Assembly (NCBI GenBank): GCA_037974665.1
Contig: CM075773.1
Location: 26,133,853 to 26,197,852 of the forward strand
DNA: 64,000 bases
Source: Ehretia macrophylla
Taxonomy: Eukaryota > Streptophyta > Magnoliopsida > Boraginales > Ehretiaceae
Reading direction: 5' to 3'
Shown here: positions 21,368 through 33,492 of the stretch, in pieces
Numbering within the stretch: position 1 is the stretch's first letter
Layout of the letters: each line of letters begins with the position of its first letter
Program-made: the position numbers and the translations under genes
Notes under the pieces: model-generated
Told to the model about the DNA's origin: nothing
What the model saw: the letters and a program-made list of their open reading frames with translations, nothing else
Database searches by the model: none

Positions 21368-21841
21368 TAACGATAACCCATCTGCTTCAACAACGTAGCA
21401 TCCTTAGAAGACATGATATCCACACATTGTAGGGCCCTCTAATGTCCCACAAGTTAGGTTGTCGTCCTTTTAACAGCTCACGACGTACGATGCAAGACCG
21501 AAAAATAGAGCAAAGGAAGAAAAGTGGCCCGAAACTTATGAAAACTTTCTATTTTGGGCTCTAAAAACAAGCGCAACCGAGCAAGCATCCTGCCCCCGTC
21601 GTAGAGATCTTGGAGAGCTTTCCAACAGTATGCTGTGCGCAGCGTAGCTCCTTACGGATCAAAAGTTATGGGTACCGGAGCAACGAAGACCTGGTCACAA
21701 TCCCTACTCCCTCGGTTTGCAGCCCCAACCTTTACGTGAAGTGAAGTTGTCTTGCCGAAGGTGCCGTGGGATTCGGTAATAGAAATGTGGTGGATAAAGT
21801 ATCTTGGCAACCCGAACCGGGGCAAAAAAAATTGAAAAAGG

Positions 21842-21959
21842 GGGTGCAACACGAAGACTTCCCAGGGGGTCACCCATCCTAGTACTATTCTCACTGAAGC
21901 ACGCTTAACTTCAGAGTTCTGATGGGATCCGGTGAATTAGTGCTGGTATGATCGCACCC
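21842..21959 (-). rRNA. 5S rRNA locus S30
   Basis: tattctcactgaagc signature of the S23/S33/S46/S74 group; acgaagac, ttcagag and ggtgaatt changes. The 5' end is perfect, but the -28 element is replaced by a T-rich string. Confidence 0.88.
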
Positions 21960-22518
21960 GTCATGTTGTGGGCACAAATATTTTTTTGTGTCGACGATTC
22001 ACAGTGCCAGCCCAGAGAGATGGCCCATTCAAAAGGCCTAATAGGCTTAACGACAACCCATCCGCATTAACAACGCAGCATCCGTGCAAGACGTGATATC
22101 GATGCGTTTTAGGGTCCTGTAATATCTCGTGAGTTAGGTTGTCGTCCTTTTAACAGCTCATGACGTACGATCCGGGATGAAAAATAGAGCAACAAAAGAA
22201 AGTGGCCCAAAACTGAAGAAAACATTCAATTTTGGGCTTTGAAAACATGCGCAGCTGGGCATGCTTCCTACCCCCTTCGTATGGCTCTCGGAGAGCCTTC
22301 CAACGGCCTGTTGTGTGCCGCATAACTCCTTACGGATTAAAAGTTATGGGCACCGGTGTGATAGAGACCACGTCACAAGCACCACGCTCTTGCTTTGCGG
22401 GCCCAGCCTCTACGTGAAATGAAGTTGTCTTGCCCAAGGTGCCGAGGGATTCGGTAATATAAATGTGGTGGATAAAGTATCTTGACAACGCTTACCGAGG
22501 AAAAAAAAATTGAAAAGG

Positions 22519-22636
22519 GGGTACAACATGAGGACTTCCCAGGGGGTCACCCATCCTAGTACTACTCTCGCCCAAGCACGCTTAACTTTAGAGTTCTAAT
22601 GGGATCCGGTGCATTAGTGTTGCTACGATCTCACCC
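22519..22636 (-). rRNA. 5S rRNA locus S31
   Basis: tgttgctacgatctcaccc 5' class, box A core intact, gtacaac at the 3' end, tttagagttctaatggg. Partner S28. Confidence 0.88.
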
Positions 22637-23198
22637 GTCATGTTGTGGGCACAAATACTTTATGTGTTGACCGTTCACAGTCCCAGACCAGAGAGATGGC
22701 CCATTCAAATGGCCCAATGGGCTTAACGATAACCCATCCACTTAAACAACGCAGTATTCTTGCAAGACGTGATATCGACGCGTTGTAGGGCCCTGTAATA
22801 TCCTGCGAGTTAGGTTGTCGTCCTTTGGATAGCTCACAACGTACGATTCGGGACAAAAAAATAGAGCAAAAGAAGAAAAATGGCCAGAAACTAATTAAAA
22901 TGTTCAATTTTGGTCTCCGAAAATAGGCGCGGCTGAGCAGGCTTGCTGCCTCCATTGTAGAGCTCTCGTAGAGCTTTCCAAAAGTATGCTGTTCGTCGCG
23001 TAACTCCTTACGGATTAAAAGTTATGGGCACCGGAGCAACGGAGACCTGGTCACAATCCCCACGCCCCCAATTTGCGGGCCTAGCCTCTACGTGAAACGA
23101 AGTTGCCTTGCCCAAGGTGCCGTGCGATTTGGTAATAGAAATATAGCAGATAAAGTATCTTGGCAACCCTAACCGGGGCAAAAAAAATTGAAAAGGGG

Positions 23199-23315
23199 GG
23201 GTGCAACACGAGGACTTCCCAGGGGTCACCCATCCTAGTACTACTCTCACCCAAGCAGGCTTAACTTCGGAGTTCTGATGGGATCCGATGCATTAGTGCT
23301 GGTATGATCATACCC
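23199..23315 (-). rRNA. 5S rRNA locus S32
   Basis: 117 bp; box C short by one G; box A caggctt; 5' end tcataccc. Upstream gtcattttgtgggcata links it to S22 and S45. Partner S29. Confidence 0.88.
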
Positions 23316-23876
23316 GTCATTTTGTGGGCATAAATCCTTTATGTGTTGACCGTTCACAGTCCCAGCCTAGAGAGATGGCCCATTTAAAAGGCCCAATGGG
23401 CTTAACGATAACCCATTCACTTCAACAACGTAGCATCCTTGCAAGACATGATATCGTCGCGTTTTAGGGCCCTCTAATGCACCGCGAGTTAGGCTGTGGT
23501 CCTTTTAACAGCTCACGACGTACGATGCGAGATCGAAAAACAGAGCAAAGGAAGAAAAGTGGCCCAAAACTTATGAAAACTTTCGATTTTGGGCTCTAAA
23601 AATAGGCGCAGCCGAGCAAGCATGCTACCCCCATCGTAGAGATCTTGGAGAGCTTTCCAACAATATGCTGTGCGCAGCGTAGCTCCTTACGGATCAAAAG
23701 TTATGGGTACCGGAGCAACGAAGACCTGGTCACAATCCCTACTCCCTCAATTTGCGAACCCAGCCTCTACGTGAAACGAAGTTGACTTGCCCAAGGTGCC
23801 GTGGGATTCGGTAATAGAAATGTGGTGGATAAAGTATCTTGGCAATCGTAACCGGGGCAAAAGAAATTGAAAAGGG

Positions 23877-23994
23877 GGGTGCAACACGAGGATTTCCAAG
23901 GGGGTCACCCATCCTAGTACTATTATCACCGAAGCACGCTTAACTTCGGAGTTCTGATGGGATCCTGTGCATTAGTACTAGTATGATCATACCC
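23877..23994 (-). rRNA. 5S rRNA locus S33
   Basis: tattatcaccgaagc group; gatcctgtgc, agtactagtatgatcataccc. Upstream cacaatttatttatg variant matches S10. Partners S30 and S10. Confidence 0.87.
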
Positions 23995-24554
23995 GTCATG
24001 TTGACGGCACAATTTATTTATGTGTTGACGGTTCACAGTCCCATCCCAGAGAGATGGCCCATTCCAAAGGCCCAATGGGTTAACGACAACCCATCCGCTT
24101 CAACAACGCATCATCCTCACAAGACAAGATATCGACGCGTTGTAGGGCCCTGGAATGTCCTGCAAGTTAGGTTGTCGTCCTTATCACGGCTCAAGACATA
24201 TGATCCGGGATGGAAAAACAACGCAAAACAAGAAAAGTGGCCCGAAACTGATGAAAACGTTCGATTTTGGGCTCCGAAAACAAGCGTAGCTGAGCAGGCA
24301 TCCTGCCCCCGTCGTACAGCTCTCGGAGAGCTTTCAAACGGTATGTTGTGTGCCGCATAACTCCTTACGGATTAAAAGTTATGGGCACTAGAGTGACGGA
24401 GACCTGGTCACAAGCCCCACGCACTCGATTTCCAGGCCCAGCCTCTACGTGAGGCGAAGTTGCCTTGCCAAAGGTTCTGAGGGATTCAGTAAGAGAAATG
24501 TGGTGGATAAAGTATCTCCGCAACATTTACCGGGGCAAAAAAAATTGAAAATGG

Positions 24555-24672
24555 GGGTATAACATGAGGACTTCCCATGGGGTCACCGATCCTAGTACTA
24601 CTCTCGCCCATGCACGCTTAACTACGGAGTTCTAATGGGATCCGGTGCATTAGTGCTTGTATGATCGAACCC
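24555..24672 (-). rRNA. 5S rRNA locus S34
   Basis: 3' end tataacatgagg, box C catggggtcaccgat, box A catgcacgcttaactac; 5' end cgaaccc. Partner of S11 (-14,673) and S47 (+8,820). Confidence 0.86.
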
Positions 24673-25233
24673 GTCATGTTGTGGGCACAAATCTTTTATG
24701 TGTTGACGGTTCACAGTTCCAGCCCATAGAGATGGCCCATTGAAAAGGCCCAATGGGCTTAACCACAACCCATCCACTTCAACAACGCAGCATCCTCGGA
24801 AGACGTGATATCAACGCGTTGTAGGGCCCTGTAATATCCAGCGAGTTAGGTTGTCGTCATTTTAACAACTCACGACGTACGATCCGGGATGAAAAAACAG
24901 AGCAAAAGAAGAAAAGTGGCCCGAAACTGTTGAAAACGTTCAATTTTGGACTCCGAAAATAGGCACAGCTGAGCAAGCTTGCTGCCCCTATCGTAGAGCT
25001 CTCGGAGAGCCTTCCAACGATATGCTTTGCACCGCGTAACTCCTTACAGATAAAACGTTATGGGCACCAGAGCGACGAAAACCTGGTCCCAAGCCCTACG
25101 CCCTCGGTTTGCGGGCCCAGCCTCTACGTGAAGCGAAGTTGTCTTGCCCAAGGTGCCATGGGATTTGGTAAAAGAAATATGATGGATAAAGTATTTTGGC
25201 AACCCTAACCGGGGTAAAAAAAATTGAAAAAGG

Positions 25234-25351
25234 GGGTACAACACGAGGACTTTCCCAGGGGTCACCCATCCTAGTACTACTCTCACCCAAGCACGCTTAA
25301 CTTCTAAGTTCTGAAGGGATTCGGTGCTTTAGCATTGGTATGATCGCACCC
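25234..25351 (-). rRNA. 5S rRNA locus S35
   Basis: gactttccc with an extra base balanced by a lost G in box C; ctaagttctgaagggattcggtgctttagcattgg as in S12 and S48. Box A intact. Confidence 0.88.
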
Positions 25352-25910
25352 GTCAAGTTGCGTGCGCAAATCCTTTATGTGTTGACGGTTCACAGTCCCA
25401 CCCAGAGAGATGCCCCATTCAAAAGGCCCAATGGGCTTAACGACAACCTATCCGCTTCAACAATGCAGTATCCTCGCAAGACGTGATATCCATGCGTTGT
25501 AGGGCCCTGTAATATCCCGGGAGCTAGGTTGTCGTCCATTTAGCAGCTTACGACGTACGATCCGGGACTAAAAAATAGAGCAAAAGAAGAAAAGAGGCAC
25601 GAAACTGATGAAAACGTTCTATTTGGGGCTCAAAAAATTGGTGCAACTGAACAGGCTTGCTACCCCCGTCATAGAGCTCTCGAAGAGTTTTCAACGGTAT
25701 GCTATGCATCGCGTAACTCCTTACGAATTAAAAGTTATGGGCATCGGAGCGATAGAGACCTAGTCACAAGCCCTCGCCCTCGGTTTGCAGGCCCAGCCTC
25801 TACGTGAAGTGAAGTCGTCTTGCCCAAGGTGCCGTGGGATTCGGTAATAGAAATGTGGTCGATAAAGCTCATTGGCAAGCCGAACCGGGGCAAAAAAAAT
25901 TGAAAAGGGG

Positions 25911-26028
25911 GGGTGCAACATGAGAATTTCCCAGCGGGTCACCCATCCTAGTACTACTCTTGCCCAAACACGTTTAACTTCGGAGTTCTGATAGGATCTA
26001 GTGCATTAGTGCTGGTATGATCGCACCC
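25911..26028 (-). rRNA. 5S rRNA locus S36 (variant)
   Basis: acatgagaatttcccagcgggtc, box A caaacacgttt, gataggatctagtgc. Several changes in both promoter boxes. Position equals S13 and S49 in the block. Confidence 0.86.
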
Positions 26029-26589
26029 GTGATGTTGAGGGCACAAATCCCTTATGTGTTGACGGTTCACAGTCCCAGACCAGAGAGATTGCCCATTCAA
26101 AAGGCCCAGTGGGCTTAACGACAACCCATCAGCTTTAACAACGTAGCATCCTTGCAAGACGTGATATCGACAGGTTGTAGGGCCCTGTAATATCCCGCGA
26201 GTTAGGTTTTCTTCCTTTTAACAACTCACGACGTACGATTCGGGACGAAAAAACAGAGCAAAAGAAGAAAAATGGCTCGAAACTGATGAAAACATTCGAT
26301 TTTGGGCTCCGAAAATAGGTGCAGCCGAACGGGCTTGCTACCCTTGTCGTTGAGCTCTCAGAGATCTTTCCAATGGTATGTTGTGCGCCGCACAACTCCT
26401 TACGGATCAAAAGTTATGGGCACCGGATCGATAGAGACCTAGTCACAAGCCCTACGCCCTCGGTTTGCGGCCCAGCCTCTATGTGAAGCGAAGTTATCTT
26501 GCCCAAGGTGCCGTTCGATTCGGTAATAGAAATGTGGTGGATAAAGTATCTTGGCAACCCTAACCGGGGCAAAAAAAATTGAAAAGGGG

Positions 26590-26707
26590 GGTTGCAACAC
26601 GAGAACCTCCCACGGGGTCACCCATTTTAGTACTACTCTCGACCAAGCACGCTTAACTTCGAAGTTCTGATGGTATCCGATGCATTAGTACTGGTATGAT
26701 CGTACCC
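26590..26707 (-). rRNA. 5S rRNA locus S37
   Basis: ttgcaacacgagaacctcccacgggg, cattttag and ctcgaccaagcacgc; 5' end cgtaccc. Partners S14 and S50 share the ttgcaac end and the tactgg 5' variant. Confidence 0.87.
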
Positions 26708-27268
26708 GTCATGTTGTGGGCACAAATCCTTTATGTGTTGACCGTTCACTGTCCCAGCCTAGAAAGATGGCCCATTCAAAAGGCCCAATGGGCTTAACGG
26801 CAACCCATCCGCTTCAACAACACAGCATTCTCGCAAGACGTGATATTGACGCATTGTAGGGCCCTCTAATGTCCCGCGAGTTTGGTTGTCGTCTTGTTAA
26901 TAGCTCACGACGTTCGATTTGGGACGGAAAAACAGAGCAAAAGATGAAAAGGGGCATATAACTGATGAAAACGTTCAATTTTGTGCTCCAAAAATAGGTG
27001 CAGTTGAGTAGGCTTGTTGCCTCATCATAGAGCTCTCGGAGTGCTTTCCAACGGTATGCTATGCGCAGCGTAACTCCTTACGAATCAAAAGTTATGGGCA
27101 ATGGAACGACGGAGACCTGGTCATAAGCCCTACGCCCTCGGTTTGCAAGCCTAGCCTCTACGTGAAGTGAAGTTGTTTTGCCCATAGTGCCGTGGGATTC
27201 GGTAATAGAAATGTGGTGGATAACGTATCTTGGCAAACCTAACTGGGGCAAAAAAAATTGAAAAGGGA

Positions 27269-27386
27269 GGGTGCAACACGAGGACTTCCCAGGGGGTCAC
27301 CCGTCCTAGTACTACTCTGGCCCAAGCACATTTAACTTCAGAGTTCTGATGGGATCCGGTGCATTAGTGCTGGTATCATCGCACTC
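27269..27386 (-). rRNA. 5S rRNA locus S38
   Basis: Box C cccgtcct, ctctggccc, box A cacattt; 5' end tatcatcgcactc. Partners S15 and S51. The spacer on its right is complete, unlike that of S15. Confidence 0.88.
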
Positions 27387-27946
27387 TCCAAGTTGAGTGC
27401 ATAAATCCTTTATGTGTTGATGGTTCATAGTCCCAGCCTAGAGAGATGGCCCATTCAAAAGGTCCAATGGGCATAACAACAACCCATCCGCTTCAACAAC
27501 GCAGCATCCTCGCAAGACGTGATATCGACTCGTTGTAAGGCCCTCTAATGTCTCGCGAGTTAGGTTGTCGTCCTGTTAACAGCTCACGACGTACGATCTG
27601 GGACTCAAAAACAGAGCAAAAGAAGAAAAGTGGCACGAAACTGATGAAAACGTTCAATTTGTGCTCCAAAAATAGGTGCAGCTGTGCAGGCTTTTTGCCC
27701 CGTCGTAGAGCTCTCGGAGAGATTTCCAACGGTACGTTGTGCGCCGCGTAACTCCTTACGAATCAAAAGTTATGGGCACTGGAGCGACGAAGACCTGATC
27801 ACAAGCCCTACGCCCTCGGTTTGCATGCCCAGCCTCTATGTGAAGCGAAGTTGTCTTGCCCAAGGTGCCGTGGGATTCAGTAATAGAAATGTGGTGGATA
27901 AAGTATCTTGGCAACTCTAACCGGAGCAAAAAATATTGAAAACGGG

Positions 27947-28064
27947 GGGTGCAACACAAGGACCTCCCAGGCGGTCACCCATCTTAGTACTACTCTATCC
28001 CAAGCACGTTTAACTTCGGAGTTCTGATGGGATCCGATGCATTAGTGCTGGTATGATCGCACCC
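27947..28064 (-). rRNA. 5S rRNA locus S39 (type A)
   Basis: Type A signature (acctcccaggcggtc, catcttag, cacgttt) with ctctatccc. 5' half matches the consensus except ccgatgc. Partners S16 and S52; the adjacent spacers are close in sequence to the inverted segment. Confidence 0.89.
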
Positions 28065-28623
28065 ATCATGTTGTGGGCACAAATCCTTTATGTGTTGACC
28101 GTTCACAGCCCCAAGCCAGAGAGATGACCCATTCAAAAGCCCCAATGGGCTTAACGACAACCCATCCACTTCAACAACGCAACATTCTCGCAAGACGCAA
28201 TATCGACATGTTGTGTGGCCGTCTAATATCTCGCGAGTTAGGTTGTCGTCCTTTTAACAGCTCACGACGTACGATCCTGGATGGCAAAAAAGAGCAAAAG
28301 AAGAAAAGTGGCCTGAAACTAATGAAAACGTTCGATTTTGGGCTCCGAATATCAGTGTAGCTGAGCAGGTTTGCTGCCTTCGTCGTAGAGCTCTCGGAGA
28401 GCTTTCCAACGGTATGTTGTGGACTACGTAACTCCTTACAGATCAAAAGTTATGGGCACCAGAGCGACGAACACCTGGTCACAAGCCCTACGCCTACGGT
28501 TTGCGGGCCCAACCTCTATGTGAAGCGAAGTTGTCTTGTCCAAGGTGCCATGGGATTTGGTATTAGAAATGTGGTGGATAAAGTATCTTGGCAACCCTAA
28601 CCGGGGCAAAAAAAATTGAAAAA

Positions 28624-28743
28624 GTGTATGCAGCACGCGGACTTCCTAATGGGTCACCCATCCTAGTACTAATCTCACCCAAGCACGCTTAACTTCTGTG
28701 TTCTAATGGGATCCGGTGGATTAGTGCTGGTATGATCGCACCC
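28624..28743 (-). rRNA. 5S rRNA locus S40 (type B)
   Basis: 3' end gtgtatgcagcacgcgg with the two-base excess of S17 and S53; box C taatgggtc; tctgtgttctaatggg. Box A intact. Confidence 0.86.
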
Positions 28744-29303
28744 GTCATGTTTAGGGCACAAAGCCTTAATGTGTTGACGGTTCACAGCTCCAGCCCAGAG
28801 GGATGGCCCATTCAAAAGGCCCAATGGGCTTAACGACATCTCATCCACTTTAACAATGCAGCATCCTCGCAAAACGTGATATCAACACGTTGTAAGGCCC
28901 GGTAATATCCGTCGAGTTAGGTTGTTGTCCTTTTAACAACTCACGACAAACGATCCGGGACGAAAAAACAGAGCAAAAGAAGTAAAGTTGCCCGAAATTG
29001 ATGAAAATGTTTGATTTTGGGCTTCGAAAACAGGCGTAGCTGAGTAGGTATCCTGCCCCCGTCGTACAACTCTCGAAGAGCTTTCAAACGGTATGTTGTG
29101 TGCCGCGTAACTCCTTACAGATTAAAAGTTATAGGCACTGGAGTGACGGAGACTTGGTCACAAGCCCCACGCACTCGATTTCTAGGCCCAGCCTCTAGTT
29201 GAAGCGAAGTTGTCTTGCCCAAGGTGCCGAGGGATTCGATAAGAGAAATGTGGCGGATAAAGTATCTCTGCAACCTTTACCGGGGAAAAAAAGTTGAAAA
29301 GGG

Positions 29304-29421
29304 GGGTGCCACATGAGGACTTCCCACGGGGTCACCGATCCTAGTACAACTCTTGCCTAAGCATGCTTAACTTCGGAGTTCTAATGGGATCCGGTGCATT
29401 AGTGCTTGTATGATCGCACCC
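29304..29421 (-). rRNA. 5S rRNA locus S41 (type C)
   Basis: tgccacatgagg, cacggggtcaccgat, ctcttgcctaagcatgc, gcttgtatgatcgcaccc. Partners S18 and S54. Confidence 0.87.
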
Positions 29422-29983
29422 GTCATGTTGTGCGCACAAATACTTTATATGTTGACCGTTCACAGTTCCAGACTAGAGAGATGGCCCATTCAAAAGGCCC
29501 AATGGGTTTAACAACAAACCATCCGCTTCAACAATGCAGCATTCTCGCAAGACTTGATATCGAGGCATTGTATGGCCCTGTAATATCCAGCGAGTTAGGT
29601 TGTCATCCATTTAACAACTCACGACGTACGATCCGGGACGAAAAAACAAAGCTAAAGTAGAAAAGTGGCCCAAAACTGATGAAAATGTTCGATTTTGGAC
29701 TCCAAAAATAGTCGCAGCTGGGCAGGTTTAATGCCCACATCGTAGAGCTCTCGGAGAGCTTTCCAACGGTATGTTGTGCACCGCGTAACTCCTTACGGAT
29801 CAAAAGTTATGGGCATCGGAGCGACAAAGACTTGGTCCCAATCCCTACGCCCTCAGTTTGCGGGCCCAGCCTCTAGGTGAAGTGAAGTTGTCTTGCCAAA
29901 GGTACCATGAGATTCGGTAATAGAAATGTGGTGGATAAAGTATCTTGGCAACCCTAACCGGGGCAAAAAAAATTGAAAAAGGG

Positions 29984-30100
29984 GGGTGCAACACTAGGGC
30001 TTCCCAGGGGTCACCCATCCTAGTACTACTCTCACCCAAGCACACTTAAATTCGGAGTTCTTTTGGGATCCGATGCATTAGTGCTTCTATGATCGCACCC
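29984..30100 (-). rRNA. 5S rRNA locus S42 (variant)
   Basis: 117 bp; acactagggcttcccaggggtc; box A cacacttaaat; gttcttttggg. Upstream has the tttaccgttcgccgcatcagcc variant. Partner S19. Confidence 0.86.
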
Positions 30101-30659
30101 GTCATGTTGTGGGCACAAATCCTTTATGTGTTTACCGTTCGCCGCATCAGCCCAGACAGATGACCCATTCAAAAGGCCAAATGGGCTTAACGACAACCCA
30201 TCCCCTTCAACAACGTAGCATCCATGCAAGACGTGATATCGACGTGTTGTATGGCCCTCTAATGTCCCGCGAGTTAGGTTTTCGTCCTGTTAACAGCTGA
30301 CGACGTACGATCCTAGACGGAAAAACAGAGAAAATGAAGAAAAGTGGCCCGAAACTGATGAAAATGTTCGATTTTGGGCTCCGAATATAGGCACAGCAGA
30401 CAAGGTTTCTTGCCCCCGTTGTAGAGCTCTCGGAGTGCTTTCCAACGGTATGCTGTGCACTACGTAACTCCTTACGGATAAAAAGTTATGGGCACTGGAG
30501 CGACGAACCTTGCCACAAGCCCTACGCCCACGGTTTGCGGGCCCAACCTCTACGTGAAGCGAAGTTGTCTTGCCCAAGATGCCATGGGATTCGGTAATAG
30601 AAATGTGGTGGATAAAGTATCTTGGAAACCCTAACCGGGGCAAAAAGAATTGAAGAGGG

Positions 30660-30777
30660 GGGTGCAACACGAGGACTGCCCAAGGGGTCACCCATTCTAG
30701 TACTTCTCTGGCCCAAGCACGCTTAACTTCAGAGTTCTGATGGGATCCGGTGCATTAGTGCTGGTATGATCGCACCC
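30660..30777 (-). rRNA. 5S rRNA locus S43
   Basis: 5' half equals the consensus apart from ttcagag; changes cluster in the 3' half (gactgcccaagg, cattctag, tacttctctgg). Box A intact. Partner S20. Confidence 0.9.
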
Positions 30778-31337
30778 GTCATGTTGAGGGCGCAAATCCC
30801 TTATGTGTTGACGTTGCACAGTCCCAGCCCTGAGAGATGGCTCGTTCAAAAGTCACAATGGGCTTAATGACAACCCATCTGCTTCAACATCGCAGCATCC
30901 TCGGAAAGCGTGATATCGATGCGTTGTAAGGCCCAGTAATATCTCGCGAGTTAGGTTCTCGTCCTTTTCATAGCTCACGATGTACGATCCGGGAAGAAAA
31001 AACATAGCAAAACAAGAAAAGTGGCCCAAAACTGATAAAAATGTTCAATTTTGGGCTCTAAAAATAGGTGCAGCTGGGCATGCTTCCTGCCCCCGTCGTA
31101 CAGCTCTCAGAGAGCTTTCCAACGCCATGTTGTGTGCCGCGTAACTCCTTATGGATTAAAAGTTATGGGCACCGGAGTAACGGAGACCTCGTCACATGCC
31201 CCACGCCGTTGGTTTGCGGGCCCGGCCTCGACATGAAATGAAGTTGTCTTGCCCAAGGTGTTGAGGGATTTGGTAATAGAAATGTGGTGGATAAAGTATC
31301 TTGGCAACCCTTACCGGTGAAAAAAAATTGAGAAGGG

Positions 31338-31455
31338 GGGTGCAACATAAGGACTTCCCAGGGGGTCACCCATCCTAGTACTACTCTCGCCCAAGCATGC
31401 TTAACTTCGGAGTTCTCATGGGATCTGGTGCATTAGTGTTGTTACAATCTCACCC
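31338..31455 (-). rRNA. 5S rRNA locus S44
   Basis: tgttgttacaatctcaccc 5' class; acataagg; box A gcatgc; gttctcatggg. Partner S21, though S21 has a type A 3' half and this gene does not. Confidence 0.88.
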
Positions 31456-32016
31456 GTCTTGTTGTGGGCATAAATACTTTATGTGTTGATCGTTCACAGT
31501 CCCAGACCAGAGAGATGGCCCATTCAAAAGGCCCAATGGGCTTAACGACAACCCATCCTCTTCAACAACGCAGTATTCTCGCAAGACGTGATATCGACGC
31601 GTTTTAGGGCCTTGTAATATCCTGCGAGTTAGGTTGTCGTCCTTTTAACAGCTCACAACGTACGGTTCCGGACAAAAAAACATAGCAAAAGAAGAAAAAT
31701 GGCCAGAAACTGATTAAATGTTCAATTTTGGTTTCCGAAAATAGGCGCGGCTGAGCAAGCTTGCTGCCCCGATTGTAGAGCTCTCGGAGAGCTTTCGAAC
31801 AGTATGGTGTACGTCGCGTAACTCCTTACGGATTAAAAGTTATGGGCACCGGAGAAACAGAGACCTGGTGACAATCCCCATGCCCCCGATTTGCGGGCCC
31901 ATCCTCTACGTGAAGCGAAATTGTCTTGCCCATGGTGCCGTGGGATTCGGTAATAGAAATATAGCGGATAAAGTATCTTGGCAACCCTAACCGGGGCAAA
32001 AAAAATTGAAAATGGG

Positions 32017-32133
32017 GGGTGCAACACGAGGACTTCCCTGGGGTCACCCATCCAAGTACTACTCTCGCCCAAGCACGCTTAACTTCAGAGTTTGGATGGG
32101 ATCCGATGCATTAGTGCTGGTATGATCGTACCC
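32017..32133 (-). rRNA. 5S rRNA locus S45
   Basis: 117 bp; box A intact; ttccctggggtc, catccaag, tttggatggg; 5' end cgtaccc. The undeleted partner of S22. Confidence 0.9.
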
Positions 32134-32694
32134 GTCATTTTGTGGGCATAAATCCTTTATGTGTTGACCGTTCACAGTCTCAGCCCAGAGAGATGGCCTA
32201 TTTAAAAGGCCCAATGGGCTTAATGATAACCCATCCGCTTCAACAACGTAGCATCCTTGCAAGACATGATATTGATGCATTTTAGTGCCCTCTAATGTAC
32301 CGCGAGTTAGGTTGTGGTCCTTTTAACAGCTCACGACGTACGATGCGAGACCGAAAAACAGAGCAAAGGAAGAAAAGTGGCTCAAAACTTATGAAAACTT
32401 TCGATTTTGGGCTCTAAAAACAGGCACAGCCGAGCAAGCATGCTGCCCCCGTCATAGAGCACTTGCAGAGCTTTCCAATAGTATGCTGTGCGCCGCGAAG
32501 CTCCTTACGGATCAAAAGTTATGGGCACCGGAGCGACGAAGACCTGGTCACAATCCCTACTCCCTCGGTTTGCAGACCCAGCCTCTACGTGAAACGAAGT
32601 TGTCTTACCCAAGGTGCCGTGGGATTCAGTAATAGAAATGTGGCGGATAAAGTATCTTGGAAACCCTAACCGGGGCAAAAAAAATTGAAAAGGG

Positions 32695-32812
32695 GGGTGC
32701 AACACGAGGATTTCCCAGGGGGTCACCCATCCTAGTACTATTCTCACCGAAGCACGCTTAACTTCGGAGTTCTAATGGGATCCTGTGCATTAGTGCTGGT
32801 ATGATCGCACCC
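32695..32812 (-). rRNA. 5S rRNA locus S46
   Basis: gatttcccaggg, tattctcaccgaagc, gttctaatgggatcctgtgc; 5' end perfect. Upstream gatggcacaattcatttatg. Partner S23. Its spacer continues intact where the S23 spacer breaks at the inversion. Confidence 0.89.
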
Positions 32813-33374
32813 GTCATGTTGATGGCACAATTCATTTATGTGTTGACGGTTCACAGTCCCAGCCCAAAGAGATGGCCCATTCAAAAGGCCCAATGGGCTT
32901 AACGACAACCCATCTGCTTCAACAACGTAGCATCTTCGCAAGATGTGATATCGACACGTTGTAAGGCCCGGTAATATCCGTCGAGTTAGGTTGTCGTCCT
33001 TTTAACAACTCACGACGTACGATACGAGATGAAAAAACAGAGCAAAACAAGTAAAGTGGCCGGAAACTGATGAAAATGTTTGATTTTGGACTCCGAAAAT
33101 AGGCGTAGCTGAGCAGGCATTATACCCCCATCGTACAGCTCTCGGAGAGCTTTCAACCGGTATGCTGTGTGCGACGTAACTCCTTACGAATTAAAAGTTA
33201 TGGGCACTGGAGTGACCGAGACCTGGTCACAAGCCCCACGCACTCGATTTCCAGGCCCAGCCTCTACGTGAAGCGAAGTTGCCTTTCCAAAGGTTCCGAG
33301 GGATTCGGTAAGAGAAATGTGGTGGATAAAGTATCTCTGCAACCTTTACCGGGACAAAAAAAAATTGAAAAAGG

Positions 33375-33492
33375 GTGTGCAACATGAGGACTTCCCATGG
33401 GGTCACTGATCCTAGTACTACTCTCGGCCAAGCACGTTTAACTTCGGAGTTCTAATGGGATCCGGTGCATTAGTGCTTGTACGATCGCACCC
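33375..33492 (-). rRNA. 5S rRNA locus S47
   Basis: acatgaggacttcccatggggtcactgat, ctcggccaagcacgttt, gcttgtacgatcgcaccc. Partners S11 and S34. Confidence 0.87.

Larger units (their letters stand above)
21281..21841 (-). other. representative 5S intergenic spacer (S29-S30)
   Basis: From the S29 gene start outward: upstream promoter region with CATAAAGG, an inverted TGGGCC block, ggttgtcgtcctttt..ctcacgacgtacgat, a purine-rich stretch, the agctttccaac...gttatggg block, gcgaagttgtcttgcccaaggtgccgtggg, gtggataaagtatcttggcaaccc and the T-rich terminator of S30. No tRNA, second rRNA or believable ORF is present. The other spacers have the same order, and I see nothing else in them unless noted. 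Confidence 0.8.
20475..23994 (-). repeat. three-unit tandem block (S28-S30, then S31-S33)
   Basis: S28-S30 and S31-S33 alternate the same three subtypes (tgttg(t/c)tacgatctcaccc; cgcccccaatttgcggg spacer; tatt(c/a)tcac(t/c)gaag) at 2,035-2,044 bp. S21-S23 and S44-S46 show a similar triplet. Confidence 0.72.
24555..29421 (-). repeat. higher-order block Q2 (S34-S41)
   Basis: Second copy of the Q order. S42-S46 continue the homology with S19-S23 at about 15,022 bp, so the Q1/Q2 duplication reaches up to the inversion at 18060. Confidence 0.82.
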
